Shown here one piece after another: positions 44,868 to 53,859 of a DNA stretch of 64,000 nt (positions are counted from its first letter, which is position 1; the number at the start of each line of letters is the position of its first letter). The DNA lies in contig NZ_LR134384.1 of the NCBI RefSeq assembly GCF_900637655.1, positions 2,604,001 to 2,668,000 on the forward strand. The letters are read 5' to 3'. The notes under the pieces were generated by a model that saw nothing but the letters and a program-made list of their open reading frames with translations, was not told the DNA's origin and made no database searches. Both the position numbers and the translations under genes were made by a program. This DNA comes from Segatella oris (GTDB taxonomy: Bacteria > Bacteroidota > Bacteroidia > Bacteroidales > Bacteroidaceae).

Positions 44868-45647
44868 TCAGAGTCCTTTCTCCAGTTGGGAAACAGTGAA
44901 AAAGTTAGGCGACAGCTTTATGTTAAACTTCTGATTGTCCATACGGATAATGGTTTTGTGTCCCGTCTGTACATTCTCCATCTGCATAAGGTGCATCGTC
45001 CAGAAGCCCTGCATTTTATTTATGTTGGAAATCGTGAGCCTACGGTGCAGCTTGTTCAGCTTATCGTAGTATTCCGCCTTTACCGCCATCAGGCAGTCCT
45101 GCCGAACCCAGGTGACGCGGCGTGTGTAAATCTCATCCTTGTCGTTGGGTACCGACTCTACCACCCAACATTTTTGACCGCCCAACATTTCTTCGCGCAG
45201 AAGCGTATGCTTCTCTTCGTCCACGCTGCGGGCGCTCATATCGTTGTAGGTAAAGTCGCTGCCCATGAAGTAATCGGTTTTTGATGACTTCCCGCTGATG
45301 CGCCTCGTCTTTTTCATTGCCGGAAGATAGAGCCACTTATCGTCCACCTTGGCGGTATTGTCGTAGTCCCAAGTGAGAAATCCCGTACCCTTCACGTCGC
45401 CGGGATAGGTGAAGAACATGATTTTCTTCATATCATTGCCTATGTCCATTGCCCACGATTCGAGTTTCCTCACACGCTTATGACCGCTCTTCTGAATGAG
45501 CGTCATTTCGATGGTGGCAGAACGTGTGTCGCCGTCTGCACGGTTTCTTACTTTCTGCATGATGTCTCTGCCTGACTGCCCTGCTGCTTGTGCACTACAA
45601 ACCGCTAGTATGGCGATGAACAGCAATGTAAAATGTCTTGTTTTCAT
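44868..45647 (-). CDS. Outer-membrane lipoprotein-sorting (LolA-like) periplasmic protein
   Basis: 259 residues with a signal peptide (about 1-21). LolA/LppX-type fold of COG2834: SATIEMTLIQKSGHKRVRKL, TGFLTWDYDNTAKVDDKWL, LPAMKKTRRISGKSSKTD and MGSDFTYNDM, KCWVVESVPND. The half-open barrel can hold a lipid or acyl chain. In other bacteria, such proteins occur together with MMPL exporters and carry a hydrophobic cargo across the periplasm. Here it lies exactly between the MMPL gene (33 bases) and the porin gene (1 base). Confidence 0.9.
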   Translation of the reverse strand: MKTRHFTLLFIAILAVCSAQAAGQSGRDIMQKVRNRADGDTRSATIEMTLIQKSGHKRVRKLESWAMDIGNDMKKIMFFTYPGDVKGTGFLTWDYDNTAKVDDKWLYLPAMKKTRRISGKSSKTDYFMGSDFTYNDMSARSVDEEKHTLLREEMLGGQKCWVVESVPNDKDEIYTRRVTWVRQDCLMAVKAEYYDKLNKLHRRLTISNINKMQGFWTMHLMQMENVQTGHKTIIRMDNQKFNIKLSPNFFTVSQLEKGL

Positions 45648-45680
45648 ATCGTTATATTTTGTTTCTTATGATGTTTTTTG

Positions 45681-48035
45681 TTACTCATGAAGTCTTTTTC
45701 CATTCCCAAATACTCGGAGATATTTAAAGGAAATGGGCGTGAGAAAGAGGTCTGCCAGCAGTGCCGACGTCATACCAGCAACAGCCAGAATGCCCCAATT
45801 GCGCATCTGTGTGCCATCGGAGAAGACGAAACCTGTAAACGTAGCTGAGATGACGACCGTGGACATCACGATGGCAAGTCCTTCTGTGCGGAAGGTTCGG
45901 TTGATGGATTCTGCATAATCGTCGCATCTGTCGTATGCTACATGGCTGTGGTTGATGAAATGAATGGTGTCGTCGACGGCAATACCCAAGACCATCGGAA
46001 TGAGCGAGGCAGTCATCATATCGAGCGGATAGCCCAACCAACCCATCATACCGCCCACAATGATGGCAGGGGCAATGTTCGGTATCATACCCACAAGCCC
46101 TACTTTCCAGTTGCCGAAGACAAGCACGAGGATAATACCGATGACCAATACCGACAACAGCATAGACCACATCTGCCCACGTTCCACATACTGCTGCATC
46201 ACGGTGAACTGCGGTATGCTACCTACCACAGAAATGTGTGCATTGGGAAAGAGCTTGCGTGCCTCCATCTGCAAGTCGTTCATTTCCTTTTCTGCCTCGT
46301 TGGAGTTGTAGTTTTTCATTTCTAACTGCAATCGTAAACGCTTGTAGTCGTAGTCCATCCAGTATTCCGACTCCGTACCACCTGCATTCTCATAGAGCAA
46401 CAGTAACTGCGCCACCATATCGGCATTGTCGGGAATACGGTAGAACTGCTGATTGTTGCCGTTGAGCGTGCAGTTCATGTCCTTTACGATGTCGGTGATG
46501 GAATTGTGGCGTTTCGTTAGTTTGTAGCCACCCGCAATCTCCGCCAGTCGGTCGAGTTTCTGCAAATTCTCTGGCTTTTTGGCGTCGTTGTCGTTTGGCA
46601 AGGTAATCATAAGGTCGTAGGCATATATCGAACCGAGCTCGGTTTCGCAGAGATCAAGGAATTTCTTGACATAAGGAATCTTTCGCCCCATCGTTTTTTC
46701 GATGTCGAATGCTGGTTCGATGAAGAAGAGTCCGATACCGCAGAAGATGGTCAGTAAAACCGACGATGCAACAATGAAACGATGGTTGCGCATCACGAAA
46801 CTGCCGAACAGTTCGAATCGTTTGCCGATATATCCTTCAAAACTTTTCGACATATCGGTGACAGGCTTGCGATCCTTGCCAAACGACAACAGAATGGGGG
46901 TAAGCAGCAGGCAAGTGAGCAGCACGGCAAGCAGACAGAGCGAGGTGTTGATGCCGATGGCTTGCATCGGTACTATCTTCATTGACAAGAATGTCATCAT
47001 AGCAGCCACGGTGGTAAGTCCCGACAGCAACACACCCCAACCTGTTTCGCTTACAGCTTCCTTGATAGATTCCCTGCGTTTGCCTGTTTCTACAAACTGC
47101 GTCTTGAAGAAATTGTACAGGTGGATATTATAGGCGATGGAGCAGGCAAAAGTTAGTATCACAGCTATCATTGTTGTAGTCATATCAATGTAGATGCCTG
47201 TCCAGCCGATGATGCCGAAACTGATAAGCAATCCGAACAAGGACGTGAGCAGTGGTGCAATAACGCCACGCAGCGAACGGGTTACGATGAGCATCACAAC
47301 GATGGAGATAATGAAGGCAAAAAGAAACAGTCTGCCCAATTCGCCTTTGAGATAATTGAATTTCTCATAGCCCAGATAGGGCATTCCTGTGGCATTGGGT
47401 GACAGCTCGGCATATTTTGCCTTGCCAATAATGTGTCCAGCTTCTTTGCCCGTAATCATGTCGGGTGCAATATCGCTTGTCTTCTTCCACACGCTATCTT
47501 CGGGGAACGGCCGCAATTTCACCATAATCCATGTCATCGTGCCATCGTGCGACAACATCTTCTTTGCCAAATACGGTTTGCTGTACGCTTTCTGCCGGAT
47601 AACATTCAGCGAATCGGTATCTGACGGAATTTCGTCGGGAACAATCTGTTCTATGGTCATACCCTCCTCTGTACCTGCGGTAAACTCAATATCGGTGAGC
47701 GACGTTACTTTGTCGGCATATGACAGGCTGTCTTTCAGTTCGTTGCTCAGCTCGCGAATGAGCGTTAGGCTGCGTTGAGAGAAGATATCTTTGTTTTTCA
47801 CCAGCACCGCCACATAGTAGTCGTTGCCGAAGATAGACTTGAACTCGTTGGTCTTGAGCAGCATCGGGTCGTCGCTCACGAAATAGTCGTCGAACGAGGT
47901 TTTCATCACGATGCGCTTCGCCCCCACAAACGAGAAAGCGATGATGATTGCGAACAACGCACCGACCACAAGACGGTGGCTGAGTATCCAGTCTGCCAAC
48001 CGCTTGAATTTACTATTGATTTTTACGATTTTCAT
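45681..48035 (-). CDS. MMPL/RND family exporter
   Basis: 784 residues. Two repeats of one helix, a periplasmic domain and a five-helix bundle (helices near 18-38, 230-380, 420-440 and 620-775), as in hydrophobe exporters of the HpnN/MmpL type. Conserved parts are SFDDYFVSDDP, AVILTFACSIAYNIHLYNFF in the first bundle and GIAVDDTIHFINHS with paired Asp in the second, the proton-relay position. It likely drives export of a lipid or other hydrophobic compound with proton motive force. Length and domains are complete; the substrate is unknown. Confidence 0.92.
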   Translation of the reverse strand: MKIVKINSKFKRLADWILSHRLVVGALFAIIIAFSFVGAKRIVMKTSFDDYFVSDDPMLLKTNEFKSIFGNDYYVAVLVKNKDIFSQRSLTLIRELSNELKDSLSYADKVTSLTDIEFTAGTEEGMTIEQIVPDEIPSDTDSLNVIRQKAYSKPYLAKKMLSHDGTMTWIMVKLRPFPEDSVWKKTSDIAPDMITGKEAGHIIGKAKYAELSPNATGMPYLGYEKFNYLKGELGRLFLFAFIISIVVMLIVTRSLRGVIAPLLTSLFGLLISFGIIGWTGIYIDMTTTMIAVILTFACSIAYNIHLYNFFKTQFVETGKRRESIKEAVSETGWGVLLSGLTTVAAMMTFLSMKIVPMQAIGINTSLCLLAVLLTCLLLTPILLSFGKDRKPVTDMSKSFEGYIGKRFELFGSFVMRNHRFIVASSVLLTIFCGIGLFFIEPAFDIEKTMGRKIPYVKKFLDLCETELGSIYAYDLMITLPNDNDAKKPENLQKLDRLAEIAGGYKLTKRHNSITDIVKDMNCTLNGNNQQFYRIPDNADMVAQLLLLYENAGGTESEYWMDYDYKRLRLQLEMKNYNSNEAEKEMNDLQMEARKLFPNAHISVVGSIPQFTVMQQYVERGQMWSMLLSVLVIGIILVLVFGNWKVGLVGMIPNIAPAIIVGGMMGWLGYPLDMMTASLIPMVLGIAVDDTIHFINHSHVAYDRCDDYAESINRTFRTEGLAIVMSTVVISATFTGFVFSDGTQMRNWGILAVAGMTSALLADLFLTPISFKYLRVFGNGKRLHE

Positions 48036-48102
48036 TGTTGTTTTATTTTTATTCTTAGTATTATCTCTAATCAGTCGTTGGGAACCTTTAATACTTACAG
48101 AA

Positions 48103-48142
48103 TTGGATACACATATCCAACTAAGTGGATGAATTTGTCCAC
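48103..48142. promoter_or_regulatory. Two small inverted repeats upstream of the MMPL gene
   Basis: TTGGATA/TATCCAA (48103-48109 with 48114-48120) and GTGGA/TCCAC (48125-48129 with 48138-48142), in the 215-base gap between the ABC and MMPL genes. They could be an operator or an mRNA hairpin; no clear TAnnTTTG box is seen in the gap. Confidence 0.35.
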
Positions 48143-48250
48143 GTCATTAGACTCGTCTGTCCAATTTGCACGAAAGGCATATACCCGTAAGTCATATATT
48201 GTTGCTGTTTGCCATAATCCTTTGCGAGCAATTGATGTAGAGGGGTATCA

Positions 48251-49975
48251 TTACTGTTTTTCCTGTTGCAGACGAATCATGCGGGCGAACTCGCCGTTAC
48301 GAGCCAACAGTTCGTCTGGAGTGCCCTGTTCGCTCACCGTTCCGCCACTAAGCACCACGATGTGGTCAGCATTGCGGACGGTGCGCATACGGTGTGCTAT
48401 GATGATAACGGTTTTGTTGCGCACCAGTTCGGAGATACCCGCTTGTATTTTCGTTTCATTCTCGGCGTCAAGGCTTGCGGTAGCTTCGTCGAGAAGTATG
48501 ATAGGGGCATTCTTCAGCAGGGCTCGGGCAATGGAAATGCGCTGCCGTTCGCCACCCGAAAGGGTTTCTCCGTTTTCGCCGATAACGGTATCGTAGCCTT
48601 GCGGCATTCGGCTGATGAAGTCGTCGCACTGCGCGAGTCGGGCAGCGTGGTGCACTTCTTCGTCGGTTGCGTTGCGTTTGCCGATGCGTATATTATCGGC
48701 TATAGAGGCATTGAACAGCAATACGTCCTGAAAAACAATGGAATAGTGTTTCAGCAACGTTTCGGGGTCAATCTTTGAGATGTCGTTTCCACCCACAAGA
48801 ATTTGTCCGTCGTTGATGTCCCAAAAGCGTGCGGCAAGCTTGGCAGTAGTACTTTTGCCCCCACCCGACGGTCCTACGAGGGCGGTAACAGAGCCTTGGC
48901 GTGCCGTGAAGGAAACATTGTGCAGCACTTGCTTCGCGGTTTCGTAGGCAAAACTTACGTTGCGGAACTCGATGTCGTAGTTGTCGAGTTGTACAGCTGC
49001 ACTTCCCTCCTGCGTGGGCATGCTTTCTATTTCCTTCATACGGTTGATGCGCACGTCGAGGAAGGAGAGAAGGGCAAGGTAGTTGCATACTTCGATAATG
49101 GGATTGTAGACCATTGCCGATGCCAAGAGGTAAGCCAAGTAGGTGAATACCGACACTTTGTCCTGCTGTAACAGCCACGCTCCCACCAATATAACGGTGG
49201 GCATACCGAGCTTGAGCAACATTCCGGCGAGGTTGAGGAAGACCCCTGCCACGAGTTCGCCGCGCACAAGCTCGCGTTCGTAGCCCTTCAGCAGCTTGTC
49301 GAAGCTGTGGCAGTATGCCTGTTCGCCACTGTATGACCTTATTTCCTGCATACATTCCAAGCCTTCCTGTATCTGTTCGGTTACACCGCGCTTCACTTTA
49401 TAGTGCTGAACGAAGGCTTTGTGGAGCTGACGGCGCGACAGCAGCAGTGTGGCTACGGCAAGCGGAACGACCCAAAAGAGGGCTAAAGCCAACTGCCAGT
49501 TGTAGGAGAACATACCAATGGCGATGATGACGACGCTCAGAGCTGATGCAAACAGCTGGGGAACAGCGTGCGAGAAGGTTTGCTCGAGCATCGTGCAGTC
49601 TTCCATCACGGTAGAGGTGAGGTCGGAAAGGTTGCGTTCGCCGAAGAAAGAGAGGGGCAGGTGGCGAAGCTTTTCTGCCACTCCGATGCGGCGTTGCGCA
49701 CTCTCGTTGTAAACGGTGGTGTAGGTGCTGTCGTACTGTCGGAGGGCTATGAAGAACATAAGCACAGCCAAGAGCAAAGCCACAGCCACATAGAACCACA
49801 GCGTGTGAGGCTCGGCGGGAGTTTCGGAGTCGATGTACTCCATGAGGAAGAAGAACAAATAGGTGGGTGGCAGCATCAATGCGAGGTTCATCAGTGTAGA
49901 GAAGGCGATGCCTTTCCGCAAGTCTTTCGCTCCTTTTTCGGTGAGGGCGAACCGTTGTTGAAGATATTTTATCAT
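48251..49975 (-). CDS. ABC exporter half-transporter 2
   Basis: 574 residues: N-terminal six-helix exporter domain (about 20-300) and C-terminal ATPase with Walker A GPSGGGKSTTAKLA, signature LSGGERQRISIARALL, Walker B IILLDEATASLD and an H-loop in IIAHRMRTV. ATPase motifs are all consensus. With the gene just upstream it likely forms a heterodimer, similar in plan to IrtAB/YbtPQ-type or multidrug exporters. The two genes are 25 bases apart. Confidence 0.93.
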   Translation of the reverse strand: MIKYLQQRFALTEKGAKDLRKGIAFSTLMNLALMLPPTYLFFFLMEYIDSETPAEPHTLWFYVAVALLLAVLMFFIALRQYDSTYTTVYNESAQRRIGVAEKLRHLPLSFFGERNLSDLTSTVMEDCTMLEQTFSHAVPQLFASALSVVIIAIGMFSYNWQLALALFWVVPLAVATLLLSRRQLHKAFVQHYKVKRGVTEQIQEGLECMQEIRSYSGEQAYCHSFDKLLKGYERELVRGELVAGVFLNLAGMLLKLGMPTVILVGAWLLQQDKVSVFTYLAYLLASAMVYNPIIEVCNYLALLSFLDVRINRMKEIESMPTQEGSAAVQLDNYDIEFRNVSFAYETAKQVLHNVSFTARQGSVTALVGPSGGGKSTTAKLAARFWDINDGQILVGGNDISKIDPETLLKHYSIVFQDVLLFNASIADNIRIGKRNATDEEVHHAARLAQCDDFISRMPQGYDTVIGENGETLSGGERQRISIARALLKNAPIILLDEATASLDAENETKIQAGISELVRNKTVIIIAHRMRTVRNADHIVVLSGGTVSEQGTPDELLARNGEFARMIRLQQEKQ

Positions 49976-50000
49976 TGTCTTGAGTCCTTTCTGTTTAGGT

Positions 50001-51755
50001 TTATAGTTTCCATGCCACCGACTTTTGGTATTCGTTCCACATCCTATAATATAATGTGGCTTGCTCCATGAGCTGTTGGTGGGTGCCCTGTTCGGCTATT
50101 CTGCCCTTGTCCACCACGACAATGTTGTCGGCATCTTGCACGGTGGTCAGTCGGTGGGCTATCATGAGCACAGTCTTTCCGCAAGTAAGGTGGGCAAAGG
50201 CTTTCCTGATAAGGTGCTCGTTTTCAGGGTCGGCAAAGGCAGTAGCCTCGTCGAGCACCACGATGGGAGCATCTTTCAGAATAGCACGAGCAAGCACTAT
50301 GCGCTGCTGTTCGCCACCGGAGAGGTATGTTCCCTCTGCTCCTATCACAGTGTTCAGTCCCTGTGGCTGCCGCTCGATGATTTCCCGACTCTGCGAGAGG
50401 TCTATGGCGTGGTTCACCTGCTCGATGGTTGCATCGGGATTGCCGTAGCGTATGTTCTCTAAGATGGAGGTCTTGAACAGTCGGGTGTTCTGAAATACGA
50501 ACGACACATTGCGCATCAACGTTGCCTTATCCATGTGTCGAACGTCCATACCTCCTATTTTCAAAATGCCTTCGCGCACATCCCAGAAGCGTGGAATGAG
50601 CCTTGCGATGGTTGTCTTGCCGCTTCCAGATGCTCCCACCAGCGCAACGATCTTGCCTTGTGGTATGTCAAGGTCGATGTGGCTTACGGCATCGTGCTCC
50701 GCCGCTTCGTATCGGAACGACACATTGTGCAGGCTGACATCGAAGGTTCCCACTTTATTGGGCTCGGAACTTTCAGGAAGCGGCGGTGTGGCGGTGAGTT
50801 TCTCCAATCGATCTACTGCTTCGTTTGCCAGAAAAAGGTTCTGACTGAGGTGCATGGCTTTCATCACGTTGGCTGCAATGATGGGTGCGATGAGCACATA
50901 CAGTACCATATCGGAAACTATGATGGTAGTTTCGCCGCCGTGCCCTATCAGTATGATGCCCATTGGTACAAGCAGAAAAGCGAAAGCATTGATAACTATG
51001 GTGTAGGTAGACATGGGGGTACGCCACAGAAGGGTGTACCTGATGACAAGGTCGCGGTAGTTGATGATGCTATCGTGAAAGCGTTTGAATGAGAATACCG
51101 TCTGTTGGAAAACCTTCACGACGGGTATTCCGCGCACGTATTCTACGGCTTCAGCACTCATTTTCTCTTGTGCGTCGAGGTACATACGCTGGAAATCGTT
51201 GTTCTTTGGGTTCATCATGTAGCCCATGATGCCGAAGGCGCACACTATCGGTACCATTGCGGCAATGCCCAACTGCCAGTCTACGGCAAGCAGAAGAACT
51301 ATAATGCCTATCGGAGCCACCACGCTACCTGCCACATCGGGCAGTATGTGTGCTACGAAAGTGTGGGTCTGACTCGAATCTTCATCTATTATCTTGCGCA
51401 TGCACCCCGTGTTCTGCGTGTCGAAAAAGCCCAACGGAATACGCATCAGCCGTTCCATTGCAGTGCGCCGCATATTGGTTTCGATGCGGAAAGCGGAAAG
51501 ATGTGAGAGCATGAGGGCGGAAAAATAGAGCAAAATATTCGCCACTGACACTGCGAACGCCGCAATGGCATAGTCCCATACGGGCGTATTGGCAAGGTTT
51601 CCATCGGCAGTGAGCAGCGTGCGCACTACCAACCATAGGAAAATAAAGGGTACGAGCGACAGCAGTCCGTTCACTGCCGACAGCACAACCGAGCAGGGCA
51701 GCAATGGCTTGCGCCCTCCCATGTAACGTCCTAAGCGTTTCAGTATTTTTATCAT
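50001..51755 (-). CDS. ABC exporter half-transporter 1
   Basis: 584 residues: six-helix membrane domain (about 15-310) and ATPase with Walker A GASGSGKTTIARL, signature LSGGEQQRIVLARAIL and Walker B IVVLDEATAFADPENE. The D-loop reads FADPENE instead of the common SLD/SVD form, as in one half of heterodimeric exporters such as the YbtP/IrtA kind. It is the first transporter gene after the TetR regulator (32-base gap). Export direction is inferred from the fused membrane-ATPase architecture. Confidence 0.93.
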   Translation of the reverse strand: MIKILKRLGRYMGGRKPLLPCSVVLSAVNGLLSLVPFIFLWLVVRTLLTADGNLANTPVWDYAIAAFAVSVANILLYFSALMLSHLSAFRIETNMRRTAMERLMRIPLGFFDTQNTGCMRKIIDEDSSQTHTFVAHILPDVAGSVVAPIGIIVLLLAVDWQLGIAAMVPIVCAFGIMGYMMNPKNNDFQRMYLDAQEKMSAEAVEYVRGIPVVKVFQQTVFSFKRFHDSIINYRDLVIRYTLLWRTPMSTYTIVINAFAFLLVPMGIILIGHGGETTIIVSDMVLYVLIAPIIAANVMKAMHLSQNLFLANEAVDRLEKLTATPPLPESSEPNKVGTFDVSLHNVSFRYEAAEHDAVSHIDLDIPQGKIVALVGASGSGKTTIARLIPRFWDVREGILKIGGMDVRHMDKATLMRNVSFVFQNTRLFKTSILENIRYGNPDATIEQVNHAIDLSQSREIIERQPQGLNTVIGAEGTYLSGGEQQRIVLARAILKDAPIVVLDEATAFADPENEHLIRKAFAHLTCGKTVLMIAHRLTTVQDADNIVVVDKGRIAEQGTHQQLMEQATLYYRMWNEYQKSVAWKL

Positions 51756-51787
51756 CTTCTTCTATATATGTTAAAAGGTTATTGTTC

Positions 51788-52402
51788 CTACGGTTTCATC
51801 AGCTCTCTCCACCCTGCCATACTGTAAGCGGCATACTGCTCGAGTGCACGGTTCACCTCGCTTTCGTCGTAGTCCTCGTGCTCCACAAGTTCGCAGAAGA
51901 TGTTCACCCACATAGAACTCGCAATGTGCAGGAAGAAGGGCGAGATGTCAATGTTGATGTGCGGATAGCGCGCTTTCATCAGTCGCAGGTATTCCGAACC
52001 AACTTTCATTTGGTGCTTAACTATCCTTTCCTTGTACCCAGTAAGCGATGTGCCCTCGGCATTGAACAGCAACAGCCGAAGCTCGGGGCGGTAAAGCCTC
52101 ACCATTCGTTTCATTGCGCCGATGTATTCGTTCTGGAAATCGAGTGCGTCGAACACCTCGATGCTTAGGTGCCGCTCTTCGTTGTGCGACAGAATGTAGC
52201 GGTTCAGCTCGTTGAGCAGCGGCCGCAGCACCTCACAGAACAGCTCGTCCTTGCTGCGGAAGTAGTTGTATACGTTGCCAGCAGCAATGCCCGCACGCCG
52301 CGCCACTGTGCGGATAGACGTGCTGCGTGCGCCGTGAGCGATGAACTCCTCTCGCGCCACGGCAACGATACGCAGCCGAATGTCGTCTTTCAGTTTCTGC
52401 AT
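51788..52402 (-). CDS. TetR/AcrR family regulator of the export cluster
   Basis: 204 residues. N-terminal HTH: REEFIAHGARSTSIRTVARR followed by AGIAAGNVYNYFRSKDELF, the TetR signature. The C-terminal domain is helical and diverse, as for ligand binding. It is first in the minus-strand cluster, and a palindrome lies in front of its start (52427-52447), so self-repression with release by a compound that the exporters move is likely. Confidence 0.92.
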   Translation of the reverse strand: MQKLKDDIRLRIVAVAREEFIAHGARSTSIRTVARRAGIAAGNVYNYFRSKDELFCEVLRPLLNELNRYILSHNEERHLSIEVFDALDFQNEYIGAMKRMVRLYRPELRLLLFNAEGTSLTGYKERIVKHQMKVGSEYLRLMKARYPHINIDISPFFLHIASSMWVNIFCELVEHEDYDESEVNRALEQYAAYSMAGWRELMKP

Positions 52403-52426
52403 ACCCCCATGAAAACTTTAAATAAT

Positions 52427-52447
52427 GAACAAAGTTCTGTTTTGTTC
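52427..52447 (-). promoter_or_regulatory. Candidate TetR operator
   Basis: Perfect inverted repeat GAACAAA/TTTGTTC (52427-52433 with 52441-52447), 25 bases upstream of the regulator start. Size and place fit a TetR operator. Confidence 0.5.
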
Positions 52448-52449
52448 AT

Positions 52450-52486
52450 AAAAAAATCGCACCGTTTCGTAATCGAACGGTGCGAT
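52450..52486 (-). terminator. Terminator between the HTH genes and the TetR operon
   Basis: 11-base stem ATCGCACCGTT/AACGGTGCGAT (52456-52466 with 52476-52486), with a run of T on the minus strand (52450-52456). It would insulate the cargo from transcripts of the HTH pair. Confidence 0.7.
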
Positions 52487-52598
52487 AGATTGAACGAACC
52501 CATTTGCGCTCTTACTATATAAATATTGTGTATTCGCATAGTTGCAATGTTTATTTTGCAAAAGTAGTAAAGATATAAAAACACTGCAATACCCCAAA

Positions 52599-52624
52599 AT
52601 AAGTATTTTGCAATAAATACTTAT
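52599..52624. other. A/T-rich perfect inverted repeat
   Basis: ATAAGTATTT/AAATACTTAT (52599-52608 with 52615-52624). It lies between the HTH genes and the cargo; possible binding site or hairpin. The rest of 52487-52714 holds nothing I can name. Confidence 0.4.
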
Positions 52625-52714
52625 GTGTGTTGAATATCTAAATTTATTTTATAAGTCAAACAACATATTGTGGAATAGAATATGAAGAGTTTCAGTTATA
52701 CAAAATCAATCCCC

Positions 52715-53005
52715 TCACTTGTAATTCTCCTCCAACATTCTCTCCAAGTCCGAAGCCTTGTAGAGTATCTTTCCTGCAAACTGCGTGTAGGGGATAATCT
52801 TCCTGTCTCGGTAGTCCTGCAAGGTACGGGGACTGATATACAGCCGCTCGCACACTTCCTTACCCGTGAGGAAAAGTTCGCCAGCAAAGAGTGGTTTGTG
52901 CGTCTGTGCTACTTCCACAATCCGTTTCCCCACACCTCTCAATGCCGAGACGACCAGCTGCATCTCGTCCGTCTCCATGTTCAAGTCTCTTGCTGTTTCC
53001 ATCAT
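52715..53005 (-). CDS. Helix-turn-helix protein (excisionase/DUF3853-like)
   Basis: 96 residues. The C-terminal half is a MerR-like winged HTH: LTGKEVCERLYISPRTLQDY followed by RDRKIIPYTQFAGKILYKAS. Such small proteins are common in Bacteroidales integrative elements, where they act as excisionase or regulatory factors. Its start overlaps the stop of a similar upstream HTH gene (ATGA at 53002-53005), so the pair was translated together; the upstream partner is now broken. Confidence 0.85.
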   Translation of the reverse strand: MMETARDLNMETDEMQLVVSALRGVGKRIVEVAQTHKPLFAGELFLTGKEVCERLYISPRTLQDYRDRKIIPYTQFAGKILYKASDLERMLEENYK

Positions 53006-53292
53006 ATCTGTCTGTTTTTAGATTTGTTCGACTTCGTAAGAAGAAGTGCTTCCACATCCTCGCGCTTGTAATAGCACTTGTGTCCGATTTGCGTAAACGG
53101 CAGCACACCCGTATCACGATAATGCTGCAAGGTGCGTTTGCTGATATTCAGCAGCTGGCACACATCGCCGTTGTGCAGTCAGTCCGTGTGCTTGCTTTTC
53201 TCTCCGAATGCCTTGTGGCAGCATTCCGCAAGGCTCAAGATTTCATCCCGAAGCTTTGCCCAATTGGTTTCCGTAATGATGTAATAGTTCAT
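53002..53292 (-). pseudogene. Helix-turn-helix protein, in-frame TGA
   Basis: 97 codons from the ATG at 53292. MNYYIITETNWAKLRDEIL at the start, then a TGA at 53179-53181 (codon 38, where relatives usually have Trp in a W-L-x-N-x-x-V-C pattern), then VCQLLNISKRTLQHYRDTG and YYKREDVEALL. A TGG to TGA change would explain it. The part after the stop has the complete HTH but no good start. Confidence 0.75.
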
Positions 53293-53316
53293 AATCATAT
53301 TTTGTTATTGTTTATT

Positions 53317-53341
53317 GTTTGTTGTTTGTTGTTTGTTGTTT
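53317..53341 (-). repeat. Heptamer tandem repeat upstream of the HTH pair
   Basis: GTTTGTT repeated about 3.5 times (53317-53341), 25 bases upstream of the HTH start at 53292. Length changes could alter the promoter spacing. Confidence 0.6.
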
Positions 53342-53859
53342 CAGGTCCTTCCTGTTTCCATCGGCAAAGGTAATGGCGTACGTACGCCTCTCAAAGCCGT
53401 GGGGAACAGCAGGGAATTATCGGGAAGAATAAGAAAAAGAGCAATCCGTTCCGTCGGTTCGCATTTGCGTTTTCCTGCCCCGTCTTTTTTCTTTCATTGC
53501 AAAATTAATATTGGGCATTTCTTATTCCATCCCTTTTCATTCAAGTGGCAGCTTGTGGAGTCGTAATGGAATAGGTTGGCACAGTAATCCGATATAAATA
53601 TGCTCCAGTCAATAGTTTGTAGATAGTTGGAGCAAAAGACTGCATCTGAAAGCAAACAACGACATCCACATTTCCTGCTTACTCTTCGTTCGTACTATCC
53701 GTTTTTTTCTTAATGAGACGATAAATGCTCTTCTTGACTACCTATCTCCCTAAGAAATTTAAAGCGGACGAGTGCAACATTATGCAAGAAGGCTCTGAAT
53801 ACTTGGAAGTTACGCATTCCCACTCTAACTTCACTCTTGGAAATCAATTCAAGGGAATA
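53342..53859. other. Non-coding stretch of the island
   Basis: No gene is supported. It has a 14-base perfect palindrome GGCGTACGTACGCC at 53375-53388. An in-frame extension of the next gene back to 53725 exists but lacks family similarity. Confidence 0.5.

Noticed and set aside
48103..48142. Riboswitch before the MMPL gene
   Set aside because: Only two small hairpins are seen; no conserved aptamer sequence is recognisable.
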